Shown in pieces: positions 1 through 5,205 of a stretch of 5,205 nt of DNA (within the stretch, counting starts at the first letter, position 1; every line of letters starts with the position of its first letter). Below the pieces are notes generated by a model. That model saw only the letters and a program-made list of their open reading frames with translations, ran no database searches and was not told the origin of the DNA. Both the position numbers and the translations under genes were made by a program. The stretch covers positions 1-5,205 of the forward strand of contig JAGBRF010000029.1 in the NCBI GenBank assembly GCA_017632555.1. The letters run 5' to 3'. The DNA comes from Alphaproteobacteria bacterium. Lineage in GTDB: Bacteria; Pseudomonadota; Alphaproteobacteria; RF32; UBA3637.

Positions 1-47
1 ATAAAAAATCATTGAAGAAGAAAAAGAAAATCGTTCAAGCAGAATAA
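1..47 (+). CDS. 3' end of a convergent gene, Lys-rich C-terminus (partial)
   Basis: Reading from base 3 on the plus strand, the frame is open from the window edge and encodes KKSLKKKKKIVQAE followed by two adjacent TAA stops at 45-47 and 48-50. The other two plus frames close early, with TGA or TAA inside the first 50 bases. A very basic tail, a double stop and a hairpin terminator starting at once afterwards fit the end of a real gene converging on gatB. Only about 14 residues are visible, so the product cannot be named. Such lysine runs are common at the ends of nucleic-acid-binding or ribosome-associated proteins, but that is only a guess. It could also be chance open sequence. Confidence 0.4.
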   Translation, partial: KKSLKKKKKIVQAE

Positions 48-48
48 T

Positions 49-80
49 AAAAAAGCCCCCACATGTGTGAGGGCTTTTTA
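49..80 (-). terminator. Rho-independent terminator of gatCAB, probably bidirectional
   Basis: Read on the minus strand, GCCCTCAC pairs with GTGGGGGC (8 base pairs including one G-T wobble) around an ACAT loop. The stem is extended by AAAAA on one side and a TTTTTT run on the other. It begins 12 bases after the gatB stop, and the tail after the stem is T-rich (TTTTTTATTATT). On the plus strand the same stem is followed by CTTTTTAA, so it can also stop the convergent gene ending at 47. Confidence 0.9.
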
Positions 81-92
81 AGTAACAGAAAA

Positions 93-1562
93 TTACACTT
101 CGGATAATTTTTTATCCAATAATTGATTGGCAAGTGCGGGATTAACTTTGCCACCCGAAGCTTTCATAATTTGTCCGACAAACCAACCTTTTAATTTATC
201 CTTACCGGCTTTGATTTCGGCAACTTTGTCCATATTGGCGGCAATGACTTCATCAATCATTTTTTCAATAGCGCCCGTATCGGAAACTTGCTTTAATCCT
301 TTTTCTTCAACAATAGCCGCCGGTGATTTACCGCTTTCAAACATATCTTCAAAGACTTCTTTTGCAATCTTACCGGAAATAACGCCATCGTTGATTAAGT
401 CAATCAAAGCACCCAAATCTTCGGGGCGTACAGGGCTGTCTTCTATTGCGACATAGTTTTCATTCAATTTAGCAAACAAATCGCCCATAACCCAGTTTGC
501 GACCTTTTTAGGATCACGTTTGGAAACGCCATGCAAAGCACGTTCAAAATAAACAGCTGTTTCTCTGTCTGCCGTTAAAATACGAGCATCGTATTCCGGC
601 AAACCCAAACTTTCCATATAACGTTTTTTCTTTGCTTCCGGCATTTCCGGTAAATTTGAACGGATGTTTTCAATATATTCTTCCGTTAAATTCAATGGAG
701 GCAAATCCGGATCCGGGAAATAACGATAATCCAAAGCGTTTTCTTTTGAACGCATCGGACGTGTTTCCATGTTTACAGCATCAAATAATCGTGTTTCCTG
801 AGGGAAATCCAACCCTTGTTCATACAGGTTGATTTGACGATGCACTTCGTAATCTATTGCCTGCATAACAAATTTGACCGAGTTGACGTTTTTAATTTCA
901 ACACGATGACGGAAACCTTCTTCGCCAACGGGACGCACAGAAACGTTGATATCGCAACGCAAGGACCCTTGGTCCATATTGCCGTCACAAGTACCCAAAT
1001 AACGCACAATAGAACGTAATTTACGCAAATAATCGCCCGCTTGTTGCGGAGAACGAATATCCGGTTTTGAAACAATTTCCATCAAACCCACACCGGCACG
1101 GTTAAAGTCAATGTATGATTGTGTCGGGTGCATATCGTGAATGGATTTGGCGGCATCTTGTTCCAAATGCAAACGTTCAATACCAATACGTTTGATATTG
1201 TCATCTTCATCGGTTACGTCAATATAACCTTCGCCAACAATTGGGAAGAATAATTGAGTAATCTGATATCCGGTCGGCAAGTCACCATAAAAGTAATTTT
1301 TACGGTCAAACACCGAATGCTTGTTGATTTTTGCGTTTAATCCGAAACCGGTTTTGATACATTGTTCAACACATTTTTCGTTCAAAACAGGTAATTGTCC
1401 CGGCATACCGCAATCCAAGAAAGCAACGTGTGTATTCGGTTCACCGCCAAATTCGGCAGAAGCGCCCGAAAACACTTTTGATTTTGACAAAATTTCGCAG
1501 TGGACTTCCAATCCGCAAACCATTTCCCAATCTGCTGTTTTTCCTTTAACTATGTATGTCAT
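93..1562 (-). CDS. gatB: Aspartyl/glutamyl-tRNA amidotransferase subunit B (GatB)
   Basis: GatB is the tRNA-binding and kinase subunit of the cytoplasmic GatCAB complex. It phosphorylates the side chain of Glu-tRNA(Gln) or Asp-tRNA(Asn), and ammonia delivered by GatA then makes Gln- or Asn-tRNA. The 489-residue product is close to the usual 475-490. The N-terminal cradle domain shows GLEVHCE (17-23), [13 protein letters not shown] (49-61) and [19 protein letters not shown] (85-103). Further on are [43 protein letters not shown] and QETRLFD, all GatB signatures. The C-terminal third is the helical and YqeY-like tail that contacts the tRNA elbow, ending in [16 protein letters not shown]. The ATG overlaps the gatA stop (ATGA), with GGAG 8 bases upstream inside gatA, which suggests translational coupling. 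It is the last gene of gatCAB. The residue after NYFY is Gly where Pro is common; nothing else looks abnormal. Confidence 0.98.
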   Translation of the reverse strand: MTYIVKGKTADWEMVCGLEVHCEILSKSKVFSGASAEFGGEPNTHVAFLDCGMPGQLPVLNEKCVEQCIKTGFGLNAKINKHSVFDRKNYFYGDLPTGYQITQLFFPIVGEGYIDVTDEDDNIKRIGIERLHLEQDAAKSIHDMHPTQSYIDFNRAGVGLMEIVSKPDIRSPQQAGDYLRKLRSIVRYLGTCDGNMDQGSLRCDINVSVRPVGEEGFRHRVEIKNVNSVKFVMQAIDYEVHRQINLYEQGLDFPQETRLFDAVNMETRPMRSKENALDYRYFPDPDLPPLNLTEEYIENIRSNLPEMPEAKKKRYMESLGLPEYDARILTADRETAVYFERALHGVSKRDPKKVANWVMGDLFAKLNENYVAIEDSPVRPEDLGALIDLINDGVISGKIAKEVFEDMFESGKSPAAIVEEKGLKQVSDTGAIEKMIDEVIAANMDKVAEIKAGKDKLKGWFVGQIMKASGGKVNPALANQLLDKKLSEV

Positions 1563-2944
1563 TTCATCATCTCCACTACATCAAGAACTTTTAAAACCGT
1601 TGCATCGTCCCACATACGTCCGATGATTTGCAATCCGTTGCTGGCACATCCGGCCGGAACACCCGTCAAGCAAGACGGCATCAAATAGTTATCATTAAAA
1701 CGACCCTTTGCGGCACCGTGTTTGGCTTCTTCGATTGTGAACGGTTTAATCGGAACAGCCGGGCTGAACAAAACATCGACTTTTTCAAAAGCTCTGTCAA
1801 AGTCTTGTTTAATCAAAGAACGCATTTTTTGTGCCGGAACAAAGTAATCATAATATCCTTTTGCAGACGTAAAGAATGTACCCAAAATCATACGATTACG
1901 TACTTTCTGACCAAAGCCGGCCATACGAGCATTCATGTACATTTCATCCAACGTGTCGCCTTCTTCACGAACACCGTAACGCACACCATCATAACGAGCC
2001 AAATTCGTTGTTGCTTCACCTTGTGATACAACATAGTAAACCATACCGGCTTCTTCTGTATGCGGCATATCAACATTGACCAACTCTGCACCTTCATCTT
2101 TCATAAATTGCAAAGCACGGCTCCAATTTTCCGGGACCAATTCGGTGTATTCTTTCGGAATACCGATTTTCATACCTTTGATGTTTTTATTCAAAGCACC
2201 CACCAAATCGGGAACTTCGCGTTTTGATGAAGTTGAATCTTTCGGGTCATAACCCATCATCGGTTCAATCATACGGGCGCAATCTTCAATCGTTCTGGCC
2301 AAAACACCAGGTTGATCCAAACTGGACGCATAAGCGACAACACCATAACGGGAACAACGTCCGTAAGTCGGTTTGAAACCGCAAATTTGGCAGAACGAAG
2401 CAGGGTGACGAATGGATCCGCCTGTTTCCGTTCCGGTTGCACCGGCACACATGTGAGCCGCCACAGCCGCCGCAGAACCACCGGAAGAACCGCCCGGTAC
2501 GCGAGTTTCATCATGCGGGTTTTTCGTTACACCAAAATAACTGGTGATTGTGGAAGAACCCATCGCAAATTCATCGGTATTTGTTTTACCCAAACAAACA
2601 GCACCGGCATTCCACAAACGTTCTGTTGTTGTGGCTTCGAATTCCGGAACAAAGTTAGATAAAATTTTGGAAGCTGCCGTTGTGCGAATGCCCTTTGTGC
2701 AGAACATATCTTTAATAGCAAGGGGAACCCCCTCTAACTTACCGGCAACACCATTTGCACGGCGTTCATCGGACGCTTTTGCCATTTCAATAGCATGATC
2801 CGGTGTTTCCGTAATAAAAGCGTTAAGACGGCGCATATCTTCCATTTTATTTAGGTATGCTTTTGTGACGTCAACGCTGGAAAATTCTTTGTTTTCAAGC
2901 CCTTTTAAAGTGGCGCTTAAACTTAAATCGGTCAAATCTGTCAT
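1559..2944 (-). CDS. gatA: Aspartyl/glutamyl-tRNA amidotransferase subunit A (GatA)
   Basis: GatA is the glutaminase subunit of GatCAB. It hydrolyses glutamine and sends ammonia through a tunnel to GatB. The amidase-signature fold is clear: catalytic Lys78 in [10 protein letters not shown], the cis-Ser in [15 protein letters not shown] (Ser153), and nucleophile Ser177 in [14 protein letters not shown]. These match the Lys-Ser-Ser triad spacing known for Staphylococcus aureus GatA (79, 154, 178). [11 protein letters not shown] and SSLDQPG follow, and the C-terminal [15 protein letters not shown] is typical. At 461 residues it is slightly shorter than many GatA proteins (about 480-490), ending soon after the last core helix. 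The usual core is DTGGSIRQP; here it reads ETGGSIRHP, two substitutions beside the nucleophile. The start lies 6 bases after the gatC stop. The ribosome-binding GGAG sits in the last codons of gatC, 9 bases before the ATG. Its stop overlaps the gatB start by four bases. Confidence 0.98.
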   Translation of the reverse strand: MTDLTDLSLSATLKGLENKEFSSVDVTKAYLNKMEDMRRLNAFITETPDHAIEMAKASDERRANGVAGKLEGVPLAIKDMFCTKGIRTTAASKILSNFVPEFEATTTERLWNAGAVCLGKTNTDEFAMGSSTITSYFGVTKNPHDETRVPGGSSGGSAAAVAAHMCAGATGTETGGSIRHPASFCQICGFKPTYGRCSRYGVVAYASSLDQPGVLARTIEDCARMIEPMMGYDPKDSTSSKREVPDLVGALNKNIKGMKIGIPKEYTELVPENWSRALQFMKDEGAELVNVDMPHTEEAGMVYYVVSQGEATTNLARYDGVRYGVREEGDTLDEMYMNARMAGFGQKVRNRMILGTFFTSAKGYYDYFVPAQKMRSLIKQDFDRAFEKVDVLFSPAVPIKPFTIEEAKHGAAKGRFNDNYLMPSCLTGVPAGCASNGLQIIGRMWDDATVLKVLDVVEMMK

Positions 2945-2950
2945 TTTATA

Positions 2951-3244
2951 TTACTCCACCATTTTAGGAACACTGAAATATTCATCTGTTGCACCTTCGG
3001 GTGCGTTTTTCAAAACACTTTCCACCTGATTACCATCGGTTACTTCATCTTTGCGCAAAGTAATCGGTTCATCAAACGGGGTGACCATTGGCGGAACAGT
3101 GTTTATTTCCGGATTTTTCAATCTTTCACCAATCCAGTTCAATGTTTCGGTAAATTCGCCCGCCATAACTTCGGCTTCTTCATCGGGAATACGAACACGT
3201 ACCCAGAAGGCCATTTCTTTGATTGTATTTTTATCTATTTTCAT
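2951..3244 (-). CDS. gatC: Aspartyl/glutamyl-tRNA amidotransferase subunit C (GatC)
   Basis: GatC is the small scaffold subunit that wraps around GatA and stabilises its contact with GatB. The 97-residue product has the family layout. An N-terminal helical part (residues 1-43) carries the conserved start KIDKNTIKEMAFWVRVRI and LNWIGERL. A linker with VPPMVTPFDEPITLRKDEV follows, and the C-terminal signature is APEGATDEYFSVPKMVE. The length is typical (about 95-100). It is first in gatC-gatA-gatB, preceded by a plausible promoter and a ribosome-binding AAAGGA 9 bases before the ATG. Divergence from distant GatC proteins is normal for this weakly conserved subunit, and its place directly before gatA settles the call. 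Confidence 0.97.
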   Translation of the reverse strand: MKIDKNTIKEMAFWVRVRIPDEEAEVMAGEFTETLNWIGERLKNPEINTVPPMVTPFDEPITLRKDEVTDGNQVESVLKNAPEGATDEYFSVPKMVE

Positions 3245-3253
3245 TTTTCTTTA

Positions 3254-3258
3254 TCCTT
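3254..3258 (-). promoter_or_regulatory. Ribosome-binding site of gatC
   Basis: On the minus strand AAGGA lies 9 bases before the gatC ATG. It overlaps the right half-site region of a 12-base palindrome (3256-3267), so any structure there could affect translation of the operon's first gene. Confidence 0.6.
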
Positions 3259-3275
3259 TTGCAAAAGTAATTTTT

Positions 3276-3303
3276 AGTATGCTGATTTTTACAGGAAAGT
3301 CAA
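3276..3303 (-). promoter_or_regulatory. Putative sigma-70-type promoter for gatCAB
   Basis: On the minus strand TTGACT (3303-3298) is followed after 16 bases by CATACT (3281-3276). That gives five of six and four of six matches to the -35 and -10 consensus. It lies in the 83-base gap between the cheR stop and the gatC ATG, the only sizeable non-coding gap ahead of gatCAB. Transcription would start about 25 bases before the start codon. This is inferred from motif and position only; in AT-rich DNA such matches also arise by chance. Confidence 0.5.
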
Positions 3304-3327
3304 GAATTTTTGATGATTTTTTGGGAT

Positions 3328-4227
3328 TTAGTTGTTTTTGCCAGAAACAGCCGACTTAAAGCGTGGTTTTTTTGTCAAAAGACCACCGATTTTCTTGGTT
3401 GTTTTTTGGGATTTTGCTTCCGGTTCGCCTTTCTTTTTATAGCAAGCGATTTTATCGGGTATTTTTTCAAAATAAGTATTGTCAAACAAAACTTCCGAAG
3501 CCCCGATAATCAACAATCCGTCCGGTTTCATAATGGACGATAAATTTTGCAAAGCCAACATTTGCGCTTCCGGTGTCATAAAGGACAACATATTACGACA
3601 TAAAACAATGTCAAAATCCGTTTGATCAAACAAGTTCATCAAGTTATAAACACGGTAATGAATATCTTTTGAAACTTCGGGATTCAACTGCCAATAATCG
3701 TTTTTTACCGGCGTAAAGTATTTTAACAACAAACGAATAGGCAACCCTTTTTGCACTTCATAGTGTGTATAAAGTGCCTTTTGTGCGCGTTCGATAATTT
3801 TTCGGGACATATCCAACGCATAAAGGTTTAACGATTTTTCCTTTGGAAAATTCATTTCGTGGAACAGTAAAGCAACGGATACGGCTTCTTGTCCGCTGGC
3901 ACAACCGGCTGATAAAATACGTGTTTCGGATGCCGAATTGGGTGCGCCGTCCATTTTGTTTTTCAAAAATTCTTCAATGGTTTTTAAAACTTATTTGTTT
4001 CTGAAAAAACGAGTGTTATTGACGCTGACCGCTTCAATTACTGCTTTGCGCAATTCAACGTTGTTTAACTTTAACGAAGTGACCAAATCGTCCAAGCTGA
4101 CCAGGTTGTTTTGTCTTAAAACGGGCGCTAATCGATTTTCCAACAAATAAAGTTGACTTGGAATTAATGAAAATCCCGAATATTCTTTTAACAAAGCGGC
4201 GATAAAGTCAATATCCTGCGGTGTCAT
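3328..4227 (-). pseudogene. cheR: Chemotaxis protein methyltransferase CheR, interrupted by an in-frame TAA
   Basis: CheR transfers methyl groups from S-adenosylmethionine to glutamates of chemoreceptors, setting adaptation. Codons 1-78 encode the helical CheR N-terminal domain and end in VNNTRFFRNK, the NTxFFR element at the end of that domain. Codon 79 is TAA (3993-3991). The same frame then continues without any shift: VLKTIEEF, and from codon 88 the methyltransferase domain. This has SAM motif I AGCASGQE (107-114), Asp139 in LYALDMS, YEVQKGLP (156-163), LLLKYF and LCRNMLSF (around 209-216). Without the TAA the protein would be 299 residues, a normal CheR length. One base change (for example CAA, GAA or AAA to TAA) explains it. 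The methyltransferase half could restart at TTG 3966 or ATG 3954, but no good ribosome-binding site precedes either. The last 35 or so residues form a Lys-rich tail beyond the enzyme domain. The gene overlaps the upstream receiver gene by ATGA, with GGGGG 6 bases ahead of its ATG. It is broken as read; whether truly inactive is uncertain. Confidence 0.85.
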
Positions 4228-4574
4228 AATACCCCCGCCAAAGAAAGTTTACTTTGCAAAATGTCGTTGTCAAAAGGCTTCATAATATATTCGTTGATTC
4301 CCGCATCTAATGCTTCTTTAATTTTTTTTGGGTCTTTTTCTTGGGATACAAAAATCAAAACGGGTTTGGGTATCAAGTTTGGTAAAACAGGTATCACATC
4401 TTGTTCGTTTAATGTCCAATCCGTGAACAAAACAAGCGGTCTTTTATCCATAACAACTTCGGGTATTTCCTTTGTGGTATGAGCAAAAAAACATTTGAAT
4501 CCGAAATCTTCCAACATCTTTTCCATGATGATGGATAATTGATTTGAATCAAAAGCAATAACGGCTGTTTGCAT
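4224..4574 (-). CDS. CheY-like single-domain response regulator (divergent)
   Basis: This 116-residue protein is one receiver domain with no output domain, as in CheY. Phosphoacceptor Asp52 lies at the end of strand 3 in LVLFTDW, the switch Ser77 in LIFVSQE, and the invariant Lys99 in YIMKPFD. The C-terminal ILQSKLSLAGVL resembles CheY-like proteins of Alphaproteobacteria. Two features are unusual. The N-terminal acidic pair that binds magnesium is reduced to FDS (only Asp9), and the usual proline and glycine of the loop after the phosphoacceptor (as in DWNMPxMxG) are absent; the protein reads DWTLNEQDV. I chose the ATG at 4574 because AAAGGGG lies just before it and the strand-1 sequence TAVIAF begins right after; an in-frame ATG at 4604 would add ten residues without structural meaning. 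It overlaps cheR and follows the chpT-like gene, so a role in the same phosphorelay is likely. Phosphorylation seems possible but is unproven. Confidence 0.88.
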   Translation of the reverse strand: MQTAVIAFDSNQLSIIMEKMLEDFGFKCFFAHTTKEIPEVVMDKRPLVLFTDWTLNEQDVIPVLPNLIPKPVLIFVSQEKDPKKIKEALDAGINEYIMKPFDNDILQSKLSLAGVL

Positions 4575-4578
4575 AGAA

Positions 4579-4585
4579 CCCCTTT
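4579..4585 (-). promoter_or_regulatory. Ribosome-binding site that fixes the receiver gene start
   Basis: AAAGGGG on the minus strand ends 4 bases before the ATG at 4574. No comparable purine-rich site precedes the in-frame ATG at 4604, so the downstream start is preferred. Confidence 0.6.
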
Positions 4586-4594
4586 CTTTTCGCC

Positions 4595-4623
4595 AGTATG
4601 TCATACAATGCGAAAAAAAACAA
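4595..4623 (-). promoter_or_regulatory. Weak putative promoter before the receiver gene
   Basis: On the minus strand TTGTTT (4623-4618) and CATACT (4600-4595) are separated by 17 bases, in the 56-base gap after the chpT-like gene. The -35 matches only three of six consensus bases and the -10 four of six. The -10 hexamer is identical to the one proposed for gatC, and it overlaps a small palindrome at 4596-4606. The receiver and cheR may instead be co-transcribed from upstream. Confidence 0.25.
4596..4606. repeat. 11-base palindrome GTATGTCATAC
   Basis: Two 5-base arms, GTATG and CATAC, flank a single central base. An outer CGC (4591-4593) and GCG (4610-4612) extend the symmetry imperfectly. 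It overlaps the proposed -10 of the receiver gene, the position expected for a repressor operator. It could also be a chance palindrome. Confidence 0.35.
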
Positions 4624-4630
4624 GGGAAAT

Positions 4631-5205
4631 TTACAAATTTATTTCTATCTTACATGCGGTTGTGTCTGTTTTAATTTTAATGGGGCGTTGCATTTGTTTT
4701 GCTAAATGATAAGCAAAAAAAGCCGGTGCGTTGACGGCCACTATTTCACCATCACCCGCTTGCAATAATTTATCCAAAACGGAACAATCTTTTAAGGCAT
4801 TTCCGGTTGCTGTTATTTTGTTATCAGATACGGCAAAAACGGCACCTTTATAAAAATAATCCGTTAAAGCCATAATCAAAGCACGTTGCAAATTGTTTGT
4901 GCAAACGCCGTCTAATTCAAAATGCAATGAAAAAGTTTTCAAGTATTCTTTTGTTGTGTCTTCCGTGTCTTTCGGAAGCCCGAAAGTTTGTCTGAAAAAA
5001 CGGGCGCGCGCCATTAAATCTTTTGCACTGTTTTGTATCAAATCGGTTGCTTCGGTCACAAAAGACGGGTCGTCTTGCAACAATTCCGTTCCGTTATAAA
5101 CCGCACCCATAGCACCGGATAAATCGTGGCTGATTCTTGTGCAAATCAACTGACTTAATGTTAAATCTCCGATAGCGCCAAGGATTATAATGCCGACCTT
5201 ACCCG
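4631..5205 (-). CDS. ChpT-like histidine phosphotransferase, 5' end outside the window (partial)
   Basis: ChpT proteins are dimeric phosphotransfer proteins that look like a histidine kinase core but do not bind ATP. In Caulobacter, ChpT passes phosphate from CckA to CtrA and CpdR. Here the phosphoacceptor helix is visible as TRISHDLSGAMGAVYNGTELL, with the candidate His at 5126-5128 followed by Asp, the family's xCHDLxxPxGAxxNGxELL pattern with Ser for Cys. The rest is a degenerate ATPase-like domain, with ALIMALTDYFYKGA and a final strand region reading GEIVAVNAPAFFAYHLAKQM, then IKIKTDTTACKIEINL. The in-frame TTG at 5149 would give 172 residues but leaves only seven before the His and has no ribosome-binding site nearby. 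The frame stays open to the window edge (…IIILGAIGDLTLSQLIC), so the true start is probably beyond 5205. Next to a receiver and cheR, it may serve a chemotaxis-type relay rather than cell-cycle control. That is inference. Confidence 0.8.
   Translation of the reverse strand, partial: GKVGIIILGAIGDLTLSQLICTRISHDLSGAMGAVYNGTELLQDDPSFVTEATDLIQNSAKDLMARARFFRQTFGLPKDTEDTTKEYLKTFSLHFELDGVCTNNLQRALIMALTDYFYKGAVFAVSDNKITATGNALKDCSVLDKLLQAGDGEIVAVNAPAFFAYHLAKQMQRPIKIKTDTTACKIEINL

Noticed and set aside
3245..3327. A terminator or riboswitch between cheR and gatC
   Set aside because: I found no GC-rich hairpin followed by a T run, and the 83-base gap is too short for a typical riboswitch; only the promoter-like elements and a palindrome stand out.
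127..3359. Several plus-strand open frames of 60-130 codons opposite gatB, gatA and gatC
   Set aside because: They lie antisense to clearly conserved genes, have no recognisable domains or ribosome-binding sites, and are explained as shadows of the real minus-strand genes.
3988..3996. A frameshift as the cause of the cheR break, or reassignment of TAA to an amino acid
   Set aside because: Both halves are in the same frame, so no indel is needed. gatB, gatC and the chpT-like gene use TAA as their normal stop, so recoding is not supported.
4575..4604. An upstream ATG at 4604 as the start of the receiver gene
   Set aside because: It would add MTYWRKERGS ahead of strand 1, would read through the AAAGGGG ribosome-binding site and lies within the proposed promoter; the ATG at 4574 is better placed.
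5150..5170. TTAA repeats near 5155 as a CtrA-binding site
   Set aside because: The two TTAA units are only 2 bases apart rather than the 7 of the known CtrA box, and they lie inside the coding frame.

Overview
The window looks like a piece of an AT-rich alphaproteobacterial chromosome. The evidence is a ChpT-type histidine phosphotransferase (a family known essentially from Alphaproteobacteria), a CheR whose 'YEVQKGLP…LLLKYF' region resembles alphaproteobacterial CheR proteins, and a GatA with the '[23 protein letters not shown]' type of core (two halves: [11 protein letters not shown] and [12 protein letters not shown]). I cannot name a genus from the sequence alone.

All recognisable complete genes lie on the minus strand, so transcription runs from right to left. 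At the right edge is a 5'-truncated chpT-like gene (4631 to beyond 5205). After a 56-base gap with a possible promoter and a small palindrome comes a divergent CheY-like single-domain receiver (4224-4574). It overlaps the start of cheR by four bases (ATGA). cheR (3328-4227) is interrupted by one in-frame TAA at 3991-3993, exactly between its N-terminal helical domain and its methyltransferase domain. An 83-base gap carrying a reasonable promoter follows, then the tightly packed gatC-gatA-gatB operon (3244 down to 93). That operon ends in a strong hairpin terminator at 49-80. On the plus strand, bases 1-47 read as the Lys-rich C-terminus of a convergent gene that would share this terminator.

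Functionally there are two blocks. The right block is signalling: a histidine phosphotransfer protein, a receiver that could accept phosphate, and a receptor glutamate methyltransferase, which suggests part of a chemotaxis or chemotaxis-like phosphorelay whose kinase would lie outside the window. The left block is housekeeping: GatCAB amidates misacylated Glu-tRNA(Gln) and/or Asp-tRNA(Asn).

The most notable observation is the single nonsense codon in cheR. The reading frame is otherwise kept perfectly on both sides, and other genes in the window use TAA as a normal stop. This points to a recent nonsense mutation, a sequence error, or a two-piece CheR. I see no mobile element, CRISPR array, tRNA or rRNA, and no gene-free stretch longer than 300 bases.
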